NCBI RefSeq assembly: GCF_002005205.3
Contig: NZ_CP019702.2
Location: 1,120,001 to 1,184,000, forward strand
Source of the DNA: Rhizobium rhizogenes
GTDB taxonomy: Bacteria; Pseudomonadota; Alphaproteobacteria; Rhizobiales; Rhizobiaceae
Reading direction: 5' to 3'
DNA: 64,000 bases
Each line of letters opens with the position of its first letter. Within the stretch, counting starts at the first letter, position 1. Position numbers and translations under genes: made by a program. Shown piece by piece: positions 46,669 to 55,871 of the stretch. The notes under the pieces were generated by a model. That model was not told the DNA's origin. It saw only the letters and a list, made by a program, of their open reading frames with translations, and did not search any database.

Positions 46669-47739
46669 ATGGCACGCATCACGCTCGATCACATCCGCCA
46701 CGCCTATAATGCCAGGGCGCAGGCTGCCGGCGATTATGCCCTGAAAGAGGTCCATCATGAATGGGAGGATGGCGGCGCCTATGCGCTGCTCGGCCCTTCC
46801 GGCTGCGGCAAGACCACGCTGCTCAACATTATTTCCGGGCTGCTGCGGCCGTCCGAAGGCCGCATTGCCTTCGACGGAACCGACGTGACCGATTTCGCCA
46901 CTGAAGACCGCAATATCGCCCAGGTGTTCCAGTTCCCGGTCGTCTACGACACGATGACGGTTTACGACAATCTGGCCTTTCCGCTGCGCAACCGGCAGGT
47001 GCCGGAAGCCGAGGTCGATCGGCGGGTGCGGGAAATTCTCGAAATGACCGATCTTTCCGGCATGGCGAAACGCCGTGCGCGGGGCCTGACGGCGGACCAG
47101 AAACAGAAGATTTCGCTGGCGCGTGGGCTCGTGCGCTCCGATGTCAACGCCATCCTCTTCGATGAGCCGCTGACGGTGATCGATCCGCATATGAAATGGG
47201 TGCTGCGCTCGCAGCTGAAGCGGCTGCACCGCCAGTCCGGTTTCACCATGGTCTATGTCACCCATGACCAGACCGAAGCGCTGACCTTCGCCGACAAGGT
47301 GGTGGTCATGTATGACGGGCAGATCGTTCAGATCGGCACGCCCGCCGAGCTTTTCGAACGGCCGGGACACACATTCGTCGGTTATTTCATCGGCTCGCCG
47401 GGCATGAACGTGCTGCCCGCCAGTATCGATGGTGCTACCGCAATGGTCGGTGGCCTCGGCGTACCACTGGCCGGTGCGCCAAAGGTTGACGCCGCACAGC
47501 GCATCGAGATCGGCATCCGCCCGGAGTTCGTGCGGCTGGAACGAGGCGGTATGCCCATCACTGTCGACAAGGTCGAGGATATCGGCCGGCAGAAGATCGT
47601 GCGCGCCCGGTTCGCCGGCCAGAAGCTCGCGGTTGTCGTTGCCGAAGACGAGGAAATCCCGGCGGAAGCGGGTGTTCGCTTCGATCCGGCCGCCATCGGC
47701 GTCTTTGCCGATTCGTGGCGTGTGAAGATGGGGGCGTGA
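46669..47739 (+). CDS. glpT: Glycerol ABC transporter ATPase GlpT
   Basis: A 356-residue MalK-like ATPase, not the unrelated E. coli glycerol-3-phosphate antiporter of the same name. Walker A GPSGCGKTT, Walker B AILFDEPLTVID and H-loop YVTHDQTEAL are canonical. The signature is degenerate, LTADQKQK instead of LSGGQ, confirmed at 47088-47111. A C-terminal OB-type domain follows. Paired with GlpS it should form a heterodimer with only one complete ATP site. Confidence 0.9.
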   Translation: MARITLDHIRHAYNARAQAAGDYALKEVHHEWEDGGAYALLGPSGCGKTTLLNIISGLLRPSEGRIAFDGTDVTDFATEDRNIAQVFQFPVVYDTMTVYDNLAFPLRNRQVPEAEVDRRVREILEMTDLSGMAKRRARGLTADQKQKISLARGLVRSDVNAILFDEPLTVIDPHMKWVLRSQLKRLHRQSGFTMVYVTHDQTEALTFADKVVVMYDGQIVQIGTPAELFERPGHTFVGYFIGSPGMNVLPASIDGATAMVGGLGVPLAGAPKVDAAQRIEIGIRPEFVRLERGGMPITVDKVEDIGRQKIVRARFAGQKLAVVVAEDEEIPAEAGVRFDPAAIGVFADSWRVKMGA

Positions 47740-47741
47740 CC

Positions 47742-48608
47742 ATGGAAAAGAGCTGGAACAACAAGGCGTGGTTCATGGTGCTGCCGGTGCTGGTGCTGGT
47801 CGCCTTTTCCGCCGTCATTCCGCTGATGACCGTCGTGAACTATTCGGTGCAGGACACATTCGGCAATAACCAGTTCTTCTGGGCCGGAACACAATGGTTC
47901 GAGGAGATTCTGGCATCGGACAGGTTCTGGGACGCGCTGGGGCGCAACCTGCTGTTTTCCGGGATCATTCTGGCGATTGAAATTCCGCTCGGCATCTTCA
48001 TCGCGCTTAAAATGCCGAAATCCGGCATCGGCGTGCCGGTCTGCCTCGTCACCATGGCGCTGCCGCTTTTGGTGCCGTGGAACGTTGTCGGCACGATCTG
48101 GCAGGTTTTCGGCCGCAGCGATATCGGGCTGCTCGGTTATTACGCCAATCAGCTCGGGCTGGATTACAATTATGTCAACGATCCGGTCGATGCGTGGATC
48201 ACGGTCGTCATCATGGATGTCTGGCACTGGACGAGCCTCGTGGTACTCCTGTGCTATGCCAGTCTCGTTTCCATACCGGATGCCTATTATCAGGCAGCAA
48301 GGATCGATGGCGCGTCGCGTTTTGCGGTATTCCGGTTCATCCAGCTGCCGAAGATGAAGCGCGTGCTTCTCATCGCCTTCCTGCTGCGCTTCATGGACAG
48401 TTTCATGATCTATACCGAGCCCTTCGTTGTCACCGGCGGCGGCCCGGGCAATTCCACCACCTTCCTGTCCATCGATCTCGTGAAGATGGCGCTTGGCCAG
48501 TTCGACCTCGGGCCGGCGGCGGCCATGTCGCTGATCTACTTCCTCATCATCCTGCTGCTGTCCTGGGTGTTCTACACCGTCATGACCAGCCACGACGCGG
48601 AGACTTGA
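47742..48608 (+). CDS. glpP: Glycerol ABC transporter permease GlpP
   Basis: A 288-residue sugar-type permease with six membrane segments, the first being AWFMVLPVLVLVAFSAVIPLMT. The EAA motif is in YYQAARIDGASRFAVFRFIQLPKMKRVLLIAFLLRF. The ATG at 47742 begins three bases after the glpT stop; the nine-codon upstream extension overlaps glpT and is disregarded. Partner of GlpQ. Confidence 0.92.
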   Translation: MEKSWNNKAWFMVLPVLVLVAFSAVIPLMTVVNYSVQDTFGNNQFFWAGTQWFEEILASDRFWDALGRNLLFSGIILAIEIPLGIFIALKMPKSGIGVPVCLVTMALPLLVPWNVVGTIWQVFGRSDIGLLGYYANQLGLDYNYVNDPVDAWITVVIMDVWHWTSLVVLLCYASLVSIPDAYYQAARIDGASRFAVFRFIQLPKMKRVLLIAFLLRFMDSFMIYTEPFVVTGGGPGNSTTFLSIDLVKMALGQFDLGPAAAMSLIYFLIILLLSWVFYTVMTSHDAET

Positions 48609-48611
48609 GAC

Positions 48612-49532
48612 ATGAGTGCCTCGAATGTCACGACAGGCGTGGAGCGCAACGGCATCGGCAATCCGCCGGTGAGAGCCACTGCAACGGGACGGTCCGGCCT
48701 CGCCGTCAATGCGCGGCGTCGCCATCACGGGCCGTCGCGGTTCTCCTGGCTGGTGCCGACGATCTATATCCTGCTGCTGCTGGTTCCGATCTATTGGCTC
48801 GTCAATATGAGCTTCAAGACGAACACGGAAATCGTGTCTTCCATGACGCTTTATCCGCATCAGCCGACGCTGCAGAATTACCGGACGATCTTCACCGATT
48901 CATCCTGGTATTCGGGCTATATCAATTCGATCATCTATGTCGTCATGAACATGGTGATCTCGGTGGCTGTCGCACTGCCGGCGGCCTACGCCTTCTCGCG
49001 TTATCGCTTTCTCGGCGACAAGCACCTGTTCTTCTGGCTTTTGACCAACCGCATGGCGCCGCCCGCCGTCTTCGCGCTGCCGTTCTTCCAGCTTTATTCG
49101 GCCTTCGGGCTGATCGACACGCATATCGCCGTGGCGCTGGCGCATTGCCTGTTCAACGTGCCGCTGGCGGTGTGGATTCTCGAAGGTTTCATGTCCGGCG
49201 TGCCGAAGGAAATCGACGAGACCGCCTATATTGACGGCTATTCCTTCCCGAAATTCTTCGTGAAGATCTTCATGCCGCTCATCGCTTCCGGCATCGGTGT
49301 CGCCTGCTTCTTCAGCTTCATGTTCTCATGGGTCGAGCTTCTGATCGCCCGCACGCTGACGACGACGGACGCCAAGCCGATTGCCGCGACCATGACGCGC
49401 ACCGTCTCTGCTGCCGGCATGGATTGGGGCCTGCTTGCCGCCGCCGGCGTGCTGACGTTGATCCCCGGTGCGCTGGTGATCTGGTTCGTGCGCAATTACA
49501 TCGCCAAGGGCTTCGCGCTGGGGAGGGTTTGA
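48612..49532 (+). CDS. glpQ: Glycerol ABC transporter permease GlpQ
   Basis: A 306-residue MalG-like permease. A hydrophilic N-terminus of about 45 residues precedes the first membrane segment (WLVPTIYILLLLVPIYWLVNMSF). The EAA loop is VPKEIDETAYIDGYSFPKFFVKIFMPLIASGIGVA. It is not the E. coli glycerophosphodiesterase of the same name. Starts three bases after glpP and ends two before glpU. Confidence 0.92.
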   Translation: MSASNVTTGVERNGIGNPPVRATATGRSGLAVNARRRHHGPSRFSWLVPTIYILLLLVPIYWLVNMSFKTNTEIVSSMTLYPHQPTLQNYRTIFTDSSWYSGYINSIIYVVMNMVISVAVALPAAYAFSRYRFLGDKHLFFWLLTNRMAPPAVFALPFFQLYSAFGLIDTHIAVALAHCLFNVPLAVWILEGFMSGVPKEIDETAYIDGYSFPKFFVKIFMPLIASGIGVACFFSFMFSWVELLIARTLTTTDAKPIAATMTRTVSAAGMDWGLLAAAGVLTLIPGALVIWFVRNYIAKGFALGRV

Positions 49533-49534
49533 CC

Positions 49535-49828
49535 ATGATGAAGATGCCCGATTTTTCATGGATGGCATGGACCTGGCAGACGGCCGCATTTTTCGGCGCT
49601 ATCGCCCTGCTGCTCGTCGGCATGTGGCTCTGGGAATATCTCTCGCCCGGCGGCAATCCCCGCTTCGGCCTTTTGCGCTTCGAGACCACGCGCGGCGACA
49701 GGCTGTTCATCTCGCTGCTCGGCAGCGCCTTCATTCATCTCGCATGGCTCGGGCTGGTTGGCCCGAACCTGTGGTGGGCTCTCGCTCTGTCCGCGGTTTA
49801 CGCCATCGGCGTCTTCCGTTTTGTCTAG
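49535..49828 (+). CDS. glpU: Small membrane protein GlpU (DUF2160)
   Basis: A 97-residue protein, MMKMPDFSWMAWTWQTAAFFGAIALLLVGMWLWEYLSPGGNPRFGLLRFETTRGDRLF, with three predicted membrane segments and a positively charged central loop. It belongs to the DUF2160 family found in rhizobial glycerol operons between permease and binding-protein genes. Its role is undefined. A second ATG directly follows the first; the longer open frame starting inside glpQ is not coding. Confidence 0.85.
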   Translation: MMKMPDFSWMAWTWQTAAFFGAIALLLVGMWLWEYLSPGGNPRFGLLRFETTRGDRLFISLLGSAFIHLAWLGLVGPNLWWALALSAVYAIGVFRFV

Positions 49829-49839
49829 AGCAGGAAAAC

Positions 49840-49863
49840 GGTGCGGCGGAGGAAAACCGCACC
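49840..49863 (+). other. RNA hairpin between glpU and glpV
   Basis: GGTGCGG (49840-49846) and CCGCACC (49857-49863) form a 7-bp stem with a 10-base loop, 40 bases before glpV. No T run follows, so it is not a terminator. It may be a processing or stabilising hairpin that raises expression of the binding-protein gene. Confidence 0.5.
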
Positions 49864-49903
49864 CGCAGACTTCATGCAATCGCAAACCCTTGGGAGGACT
49901 GAT

Positions 49904-51625
49904 ATGCGACGGCATCTGATGACGACGACGGCGGCCATGCTGCTGGCAATGACAGGTTCCGCTTTCGCCGGAATGGAGGAAGCAAAACAGTTTCTGGACA
50001 AGGAAATCGGCGATATGTCGTCGCTTTCGCGTGGCGACCAGGAGAAGGAACTGCAATGGTTTATCGATGCCGCGAAGCCATTCGCGGGCATGGAGATCAA
50101 GGTCGTTTCCGAATCCCTGACCACGCATGAATATGAATCCAAGGTTCTCGCGCCGGCCTTCACCGCGATTACCGGCATCAAGGTCACGCATGACATCATC
50201 CAGGAAGGTGACGTCGTCGAAAAGATCCAGACCCAGATGCAGACCGGCCAGAACCTTTATGACGGCTGGGTCAATGACAGCGACCTCATCGGCACGCATT
50301 GGCGCTATCAGCAGGTCCGCAACCTCACAGACTTCATGGCCAATGAAGGCAAGGACGTCACCAATCCCGGCCTCGACCTCAAGGATTTCATCGGCAGCGC
50401 CTTTACGACGGCGCCGGACAAGAAGCTCTACCAGCTTCCCGACCAGCAATTCGCGAACCTTTACTGGTTCCGTTACGACTGGTTCAACGACGAAAAGAAC
50501 AAGGCCGACTTCAAGGCCAAATATGGTTATGACCTCGGCGTGCCGGTTAACTGGTCGGCCTATGAGGATATTGCCGAATTCTTCACCGGTCGCGATGTCG
50601 ACGGCAAGAAGGTCTTCGGCCACATGGACTACGGCAAGAAGGACCCGTCACTTGGCTGGCGCTTCACCGATGCCTGGCTCTCGATGGCCGGCAACGGCGA
50701 CAAGGGCCTGCCGAACGGCCTGCCGGTCGATGAATGGGGCATCAAGGTCAATGAAAAGTCGCAGCCGGTTGGCTCCTGCGTGGCGCGCGGCGGCGATACC
50801 AACGGTCCGGCTTCGGTCTATTCCATTGAGAAATATCTCGAATGGCTGAAGAAATATGCGCCGCCGGAAGCGCAGGGCATGACCTTCTCCGAATCCGGCC
50901 CGGTGCCGGCGCAGGGCAATATCGCCCAGCAGATTTTCTGGTACACGGCGTTTACCGCCGATATGGCCAAGCCCGGCCTGCCTGTCGTGAACGAGGACGG
51001 CTCGCCGAAATGGCGCGTCGCGCCCTCGCCGCACGGTGTCTACTGGAAGGACGGCATGAAGCTCGGTTATCAGGATGTGGGTTCTTGGACGCTGATGAAG
51101 TCCACCCCCGATGACCGCGCCAAGGCCGCATGGCTTTATGCGCAGTTCGTGACCTCGAAGACCGTTGATGTGAAGAAGAGCCATGTGGGTCTGACCTTCA
51201 TTCGCGACAGCACCATCCATCACCAGAGCTTCACGGACCGGGCAGCCAAGCTCGGTGGTCTAATCGAGTTCTATCGCTCGCCGGCCCGCGTGCAGTGGTC
51301 GCCGACCGGCACCAACGTTCCTGATTATCCGAAGCTGGCGCAGCTGTGGTGGCAGGCGATCGGTGACGCGTCTTCCGGTGCAAAGACCGCCCAGGCTGCG
51401 ATGGACGCGCTCTGCGCCGAGCAGGAAAAGGTCATGAGCCGTCTGGAACGTGCCGGCGTGCAGGGCGATATCGGCCCGAAGCTGGCGGAAGAACATGATA
51501 TCGAATACTGGAACAAGGATGCCGTTTCGAAGGGCAATCTGGCGCCACAGCTGAAGATTGCCAACGAAAAGGAAAAGCCGGTCACCGTCAATTACGACGA
51601 ACTGGTCAAAAGCTGGCAGAAGTGA
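49904..51625 (+). CDS. glpV: Glycerol ABC transporter substrate-binding protein GlpV
   Basis: A 573-residue periplasmic binding protein, large for the family. The Sec signal MRRHLMTTTAAMLLAMTGSAFA is followed by GMEEAKQFLDKEIGD. Features include WFRYDWFNDEKNKADFKAKYGYDLGVPVNWSAYEDIAEFF and WRVAPSPHGVYWKDGMKLGYQDVGSWTLMKSTP. The ATG at 49904 has GGGAGG nine bases upstream. It captures glycerol for the GlpSTPQ importer. Confidence 0.93.
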   Translation: MRRHLMTTTAAMLLAMTGSAFAGMEEAKQFLDKEIGDMSSLSRGDQEKELQWFIDAAKPFAGMEIKVVSESLTTHEYESKVLAPAFTAITGIKVTHDIIQEGDVVEKIQTQMQTGQNLYDGWVNDSDLIGTHWRYQQVRNLTDFMANEGKDVTNPGLDLKDFIGSAFTTAPDKKLYQLPDQQFANLYWFRYDWFNDEKNKADFKAKYGYDLGVPVNWSAYEDIAEFFTGRDVDGKKVFGHMDYGKKDPSLGWRFTDAWLSMAGNGDKGLPNGLPVDEWGIKVNEKSQPVGSCVARGGDTNGPASVYSIEKYLEWLKKYAPPEAQGMTFSESGPVPAQGNIAQQIFWYTAFTADMAKPGLPVVNEDGSPKWRVAPSPHGVYWKDGMKLGYQDVGSWTLMKSTPDDRAKAAWLYAQFVTSKTVDVKKSHVGLTFIRDSTIHHQSFTDRAAKLGGLIEFYRSPARVQWSPTGTNVPDYPKLAQLWWQAIGDASSGAKTAQAAMDALCAEQEKVMSRLERAGVQGDIGPKLAEEHDIEYWNKDAVSKGNLAPQLKIANEKEKPVTVNYDELVKSWQK

Positions 51626-51694
51626 TTTCTGCGTGACATCTGAAACCGGGGCGGCTTGCCGCCCCGGTCATTGCGTCTGAAAGGGAGTAGCATA

Positions 51695-53194
51695 ATGGGC
51701 GGTTATATTCTGGCGATCGATCAGGGAACGACATCGACACGGTCGATGGTCTTTGATCGCGACATGCGGGTCATCGGTGTCGGGCAGCGAGAATTTCCGC
51801 AACATTTCCCGGCCTCCGGCTGGGTGGAACATGATGCCGAGGATATCTGGAAAAGCGTGCTCGAAACCATCCGGCTCGCACTTGCCGATGCCGGCATTGC
51901 CGCTTCCGATATCGAGGCGATCGGCATTACCAACCAGCGCGAAACGACTGTGCTGTGGGACCGCAAAACCGGCGAGGCCGTGCACCGGGCCGTTGTCTGG
52001 CAGGATCGCCGCGCTGCGCCGGTCTGCGAGGATCTGAAACGTCGGGGACTGGAGCCGCTTTTTTCGAAAAAGACGGGGTTGCTGCTCGATCCCTATTTTT
52101 CCGGCACGAAGCTGAAATGGCTTCTCGATAGTGTCAGCGACCTTCGCGAAAGAGCCGTGAAGGGAGAAATCTGCTTCGGCACCGTCGACAGTTTCCTGAT
52201 CTATCGCCTGACTGGCGGCCGCCGCCATGTGACTGATGCCACCAATGCCTCGCGGACGCTGATCTACAATATTGAAGACAATTCCTGGGATGACGAGCTG
52301 CTGTCCATCCTCGACATTCCCCGAGCCATGTTGCCGGAGGTGCTGGATTGCGCCGCCGATTTCGGCGTGACGGACAAGTCGCTGCTGGGCGCGGAAATTC
52401 CGATCCTTGGCGTCGCCGGCGATCAGCAGGCGGCCGTGATCGGCAATGCCTGCTTCGAGCCGGGCATGATGAAATCCACCTACGGCACCGGCTGCTTTGC
52501 GCTCCTCAATACCGGAACCGACCGCGTGGCATCCACCAACCGGCTGCTGACAACGATCGCTTACCGTCTCGACGGGGTGACGACCTATGCGCTTGAAGGC
52601 TCGATCTTCATTGCGGGGGCGGCTGTGCAGTGGCTGCGCGATGAACTGGGCTTCATTTCCGTGGCTTCCGAAGTCAGCGCGCTTGCCGAAAAGGCCGATC
52701 CCAATCAGCGCGTCTATCTCGTGCCGGCCTTTACCGGTCTTGGCGCACCCTATTGGGATGCCGAAGCGCGCGGGGCGATCTTCGGCCTGACACGCGGTAC
52801 GGGACCTGCGGAATTCGCACGCGCGGCGCTGGAGAGCGTTGCCTATCAGACCTTCGACCTTCTGGACGCCATGCGCAAGGACTGGGCGGGCGACAATGGC
52901 AAGACGGTGCTGAGGGTCGATGGCGGCATGGTTGCTTCCGATTGGACCATGCAGCGGCTGGCCGATGTTCTCGCCGCACCGGTAGACCGGCCGGTCTTTC
53001 TGGAAACCACCATTCTGGGGGCGGCCTGGCTTGCGGCCTCGCGCGCCGGTATCTGGCCGGATCGTGAAGCCTTTGCTGCCCACTGGAAACGCGACCGCCG
53101 CTTCAACCCCGACATGGACGAGGCGGAACGGAAAAGCGTCATCGCCGGCTGGCGCGATAGTGTCGGACGCTGCCTGTCGCGACGGGAAAACTAG
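51695..53194 (+). CDS. glpK: Glycerol kinase GlpK
   Basis: A 499-residue FGGY kinase phosphorylating glycerol to glycerol-3-phosphate, trapping it and making the GlpR inducer. Hallmarks are [66 protein letters not shown] and [30 protein letters not shown]. The start at 51695 follows GGGAG. Last gene of the glp operon; a 44-base repeat follows. Confidence 0.96.
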   Translation: MGGYILAIDQGTTSTRSMVFDRDMRVIGVGQREFPQHFPASGWVEHDAEDIWKSVLETIRLALADAGIAASDIEAIGITNQRETTVLWDRKTGEAVHRAVVWQDRRAAPVCEDLKRRGLEPLFSKKTGLLLDPYFSGTKLKWLLDSVSDLRERAVKGEICFGTVDSFLIYRLTGGRRHVTDATNASRTLIYNIEDNSWDDELLSILDIPRAMLPEVLDCAADFGVTDKSLLGAEIPILGVAGDQQAAVIGNACFEPGMMKSTYGTGCFALLNTGTDRVASTNRLLTTIAYRLDGVTTYALEGSIFIAGAAVQWLRDELGFISVASEVSALAEKADPNQRVYLVPAFTGLGAPYWDAEARGAIFGLTRGTGPAEFARAALESVAYQTFDLLDAMRKDWAGDNGKTVLRVDGGMVASDWTMQRLADVLAAPVDRPVFLETTILGAAWLAASRAGIWPDREAFAAHWKRDRRFNPDMDEAERKSVIAGWRDSVGRCLSRREN

Positions 53195-53195
53195 A

Positions 53196-53239
53196 GCATT
53201 CCAGTAAAATGCGCGTAGCGGTTTTGCGTCCGGAAATGC
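53196..53239. repeat. 44-base palindromic repeat, copy B
   Basis: GCATTCC (53196-53202) and GGAAATGC (53232-53239) bracket an inner AAAA/TTTT pair, directly after glpK. Layout and length match the element at 35035-35078, with shared CGGTTTT and CGTCCGGAA words. It also lies at the 3' end of the convergent LysR gene. Confidence 0.65.
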
Positions 53240-53249
53240 GCTAGCGAAT

Positions 53250-54110
53250 CTATACGAAGCTGCCGGGTGCGATGCTCTTGCTGGACACGAGGTCAGAAAG
53301 GGCGCGCACCAGCTTCGTATCCGCGCCCTTGCTGGGCTGAAGCACAAATTCCACATCCTCCAGCGCTGGCAAAACATCCGCCGCAATTTCCTTGAGGCCG
53401 GCGGGCGCCATGCTGCGGGGCTGCACCAGAATGCCCATGCCCGCTCTTGCAGCAGCGGTAAGTCCACTGAGGCTGCCGCAGGTGCAGACAATCCGCCATG
53501 GGAGACCGGCCCTGTCCAATGCTTCCTGCGCCGCCTTTCGGGTAATGCTCGGCGGCGGAAAGGCGATCAGCGGCAGGGCGTCCGGCTGGTTCAGCATCCG
53601 CTCCGGGTCCCGCGCCAGCCACACCAGCGGCTCGCGGTAGAGGAAATGCCCGAGCTTGTCGCCAAGGCGGCGTTTGGCCAGCACCACATCCAGTTCGCCA
53701 TTGTCCTGCATCTGGTAAAGCACACCGCTCAGCGAAACCGTCAGTTCCAGATCAACCAGCGGATAAAGGCGGATGAATTCTTCCAGAATGGCCGTCAGCC
53801 GACTGGCGACGAAATCTTCCGAAACACCAAGCCTCAGCCGCCCGCGCAGGCGGTTCTCGCTGAAGAGGGATGACACCTTGCTGTCGATCTCCAGCATGTT
53901 GCGGGCATAACCGAGCAGTGCCTCACCCTCGCCGGTCAGTTTCACCTGATGGGTGCTGCGTGCGATGAGCCGGCGGCCAAGCGTGGCCTCCAGCCTCTGA
54001 ATATGTTGGCTGACCGTGGATTGGCCGACACCCAGCCGTTCGGCAGCCAGCGTGAAGCTGCCGGTTTGCTGAAGCATGACGAAGCTCGCAAGATGTTGAA
54101 GGTTCAGCAT
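53250..54110 (-). CDS. LysR family transcriptional regulator
   Basis: A 286-residue LysR-type regulator with the N-terminal winged helix MLNLQHLASFVMLQQTGSFTLAAERLGVGQSTVSQHIQRLEATLGRRL and a periplasmic-binding-like effector domain (LRLGVSEDFVASRLTAILEEFIRLYPLVDLELTV). It is divergent from the SBF-family transporter gene and presumably controls it and itself. The effector is unknown. Confidence 0.9.
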   Translation of the reverse strand: MLNLQHLASFVMLQQTGSFTLAAERLGVGQSTVSQHIQRLEATLGRRLIARSTHQVKLTGEGEALLGYARNMLEIDSKVSSLFSENRLRGRLRLGVSEDFVASRLTAILEEFIRLYPLVDLELTVSLSGVLYQMQDNGELDVVLAKRRLGDKLGHFLYREPLVWLARDPERMLNQPDALPLIAFPPPSITRKAAQEALDRAGLPWRIVCTCGSLSGLTAAARAGMGILVQPRSMAPAGLKEIAADVLPALEDVEFVLQPSKGADTKLVRALSDLVSSKSIAPGSFV

Positions 54111-54127
54111 TATCTCAAATCGTGATA
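54111..54127. promoter_or_regulatory. Candidate LysR binding site
   Basis: TATC-N9-GATA at 54111-54127 contains the T-N11-A core of LysR-family operators. It directly abuts the LysR start codon in the 99-base divergent region, a typical autoregulatory position. Confidence 0.4.
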
Positions 54128-54209
54128 ACTGTTAGTCTTTGCATTCGAATTCATGATGAGTGATAGTGGCTGACATTTCAAGTAAAACCGATGCCGGAAA
54201 GACTTCCCC

Positions 54210-55220
54210 ATGACCCGCTTCCTGCCTGACCGCTTCACCATGATGCTGGTGGCCACTGTGATTTTGGCTTCCATTCTGCCGATCAGCGGCGAACCGGCGG
54301 AGTATTTCGGTCTTGCGACGAAGCTGGCGATCGCGCTTCTGTTCTTCCTGCATGGCGCGCGGCTTTCGCGGGATGTGGTGATTGCGGGCATATTGCACTG
54401 GCGCCTGCATCTGGCGATCCTGCTCGTCACTTTCGGTCTTTTCCCGTTGCTGGGCGTGGCGATCGGCTTTATTCCCGAGAGCATTCTGCCAGCACCGCTT
54501 TATATGGGCGTGCTGTTTCTCTGTGTCCTGCCATCCACCGTGCAGTCCTCAATCGCCTTCACCTCCATGGCGGGCGGAAACGTGCCGGCGGCGATCTGTT
54601 CGGCTTCGGCATCGAATATTTTCGGCATGTTCCTGACGCCATTGCTGGTTGGTCTTTTGTTCACCGTGGGCGGCCATGGCGGTGGTTTTTCCCTGGACGC
54701 GTTCCTGCAGATCTTCCTGCAGCTGTTGTTGCCCTTCATCGTCGGCCAGGTGCTGCAGCCCTGGATCGGCGACTGGATCCGGGCGCGCAAAAAACTGCTG
54801 TCTCCCGTCGATCGCGGTTCGATCCTGATGGTGGTTTATCTTGCTTTTTCCGATGCGGTCATCGAGGGCATCTGGCACACATTTTCGTTGAGGGATATCG
54901 GCGTGGTCATCCTCATCAACATCGTGCTTCTGGCACTTGTTCTCTGCGTGACCATGTTCGGCAGCCGATTGCTCGGCTTCAACAAGGCGGATGAAATCAC
55001 CATCACCTTCTGCGGATCCAAGAAAAGCCTTGCCAGCGGCGTGCCCATGGCGGGTGCGATTTTCGCCGGCCAGAGCATTGGCGCAATTGTTCTGCCGATC
55101 ATGCTCTTCCATCAGATTCAGCTGATGGTCTGCGCCGTGCTGGCCCAGCGTTATGCCCGCAAGGCCCACGAGAAGGCGGCGGTGGCGGAGCCAGAGGGTG
55201 CGGCGGCATCCGCCCGCTGA
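54210..55220 (+). CDS. SBF-like (bile acid:sodium symporter) family transporter
   Basis: A 336-residue membrane protein with about ten hydrophobic segments, of the SBF-like/YfeH family (MTRFLPDRFTMMLVATVILASILPISG; LFFLHGARLSRDVVIAGILHWRLHLAILL; ITFCGSKKSLASGVPMAGAIF). The family is related to bile-acid:sodium symporters and arsenite carriers; no substrate can be assigned. The divergent LysR gene is the likely regulator. A bidirectional terminator separates it from hsp20. Confidence 0.88.
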   Translation: MTRFLPDRFTMMLVATVILASILPISGEPAEYFGLATKLAIALLFFLHGARLSRDVVIAGILHWRLHLAILLVTFGLFPLLGVAIGFIPESILPAPLYMGVLFLCVLPSTVQSSIAFTSMAGGNVPAAICSASASNIFGMFLTPLLVGLLFTVGGHGGGFSLDAFLQIFLQLLLPFIVGQVLQPWIGDWIRARKKLLSPVDRGSILMVVYLAFSDAVIEGIWHTFSLRDIGVVILINIVLLALVLCVTMFGSRLLGFNKADEITITFCGSKKSLASGVPMAGAIFAGQSIGAIVLPIMLFHQIQLMVCAVLAQRYARKAHEKAAVAEPEGAAASAR

Positions 55221-55242
55221 CACGAGAATCTCCGCAAACAAA

Positions 55243-55265
55243 AACGGCCCCGTGAAGGGGCCGTT
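55243..55265. terminator. Bidirectional terminator between the transporter and hsp20
   Basis: AACGGCCCC (55243-55251) and GGGGCCGTT (55257-55265) form a 9-bp perfect stem with loop GTGAA. It is followed by CGTTTTG rightward and preceded by an A-rich stretch (T-rich leftward), so it can serve both convergent genes. Confidence 0.85.
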
Positions 55266-55286
55266 CGTTTTGTAGATCGGGAAAGC

Positions 55287-55769
55287 TTAGTTGACCTGTG
55301 CCGGCGATATCTGGGCTTCGATCGTCTTCGGTGCATCGGCACTGTCGGACGAGATCGCGATACGGCGCGGCTTCATGGCTTCCGGAATATTGCGGACGAG
55401 GTCGATATGGAGCAGGCCATTCTTCAGGGAAGCGGTCTGGACTTCAACGTGGTCGGCAAGTTGGAAACGGCGTTCGAAAGCGCGCGTGGCGATGCCGCGA
55501 TACAGGAATTCGCCTTCCGTGGACTTCTCGTCGGCGGACTTCTCGGCCTTCACCGTCAGCGCATTGGCGCGGGATTCAATGCTGAGTTCGGTTTCATCAA
55601 AACCGGCAACGGCCATGGTGATGCGATAGGTGTTTTCGCCGGTCCGCTCGATATTATAGGGCGGATAGGACTGGGCCTGTTCGGGCTGGCCAAGGCCATC
55701 GAGCATCGAAAAAAGGCGGTCGAAGCCGACGGTGGAACGATAGAGGGGGGAAAAATCAACGTGACGCAT
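55287..55769 (-). CDS. Small heat shock protein, Hsp20/IbpA family
   Basis: A 160-residue alpha-crystallin-type chaperone: N-terminal MRHVDFSPLYRSTVGFDRLFSMLDG, alpha-crystallin domain from YPPYNIERTGENTYRITMAVAGFDETELSIE to DHVEVQTASLKNGLLHIDLVRNIPE, and C-terminal PRRIAI matching the IXI motif region. The length and sequence resemble Agrobacterium HspL. AGGAGG lies just before the ATG but is masked in a ROSE-like hairpin, and an RpoH-type promoter lies about 100 bases upstream, so both transcription and translation should be heat-induced. Confidence 0.93.
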   Translation of the reverse strand: MRHVDFSPLYRSTVGFDRLFSMLDGLGQPEQAQSYPPYNIERTGENTYRITMAVAGFDETELSIESRANALTVKAEKSADEKSTEGEFLYRGIATRAFERRFQLADHVEVQTASLKNGLLHIDLVRNIPEAMKPRRIAISSDSADAPKTIEAQISPAQVN

Positions 55770-55865
55770 GGTGTCCTCCTTAAGAAGCGACTGTTTGCGG
55801 TTAAGTCCGGTATCCCATTCTGGCGATGACAGGACATTTGGCGCGGTCCCGTTCTGGCGACCGCA
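55770..55865 (-). promoter_or_regulatory. ROSE-type RNA thermometer in the hsp20 leader
   Basis: Reading leftward, the leader just before the ATG contains GUC-G-CUUC, tetraloop UUAA, then GGAG-GAC. GUC pairs GAC and CUUC pairs GGAG, leaving one G bulged. This is the arrangement of the 3' hairpin of ROSE elements that masks the Shine-Dalgarno sequence. Further upstream repeats allow additional stems. ROSE control of small heat-shock genes is established in Agrobacterium and Bradyrhizobium. Confidence 0.75.
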
Positions 55866-55871
55866 TGAAGG

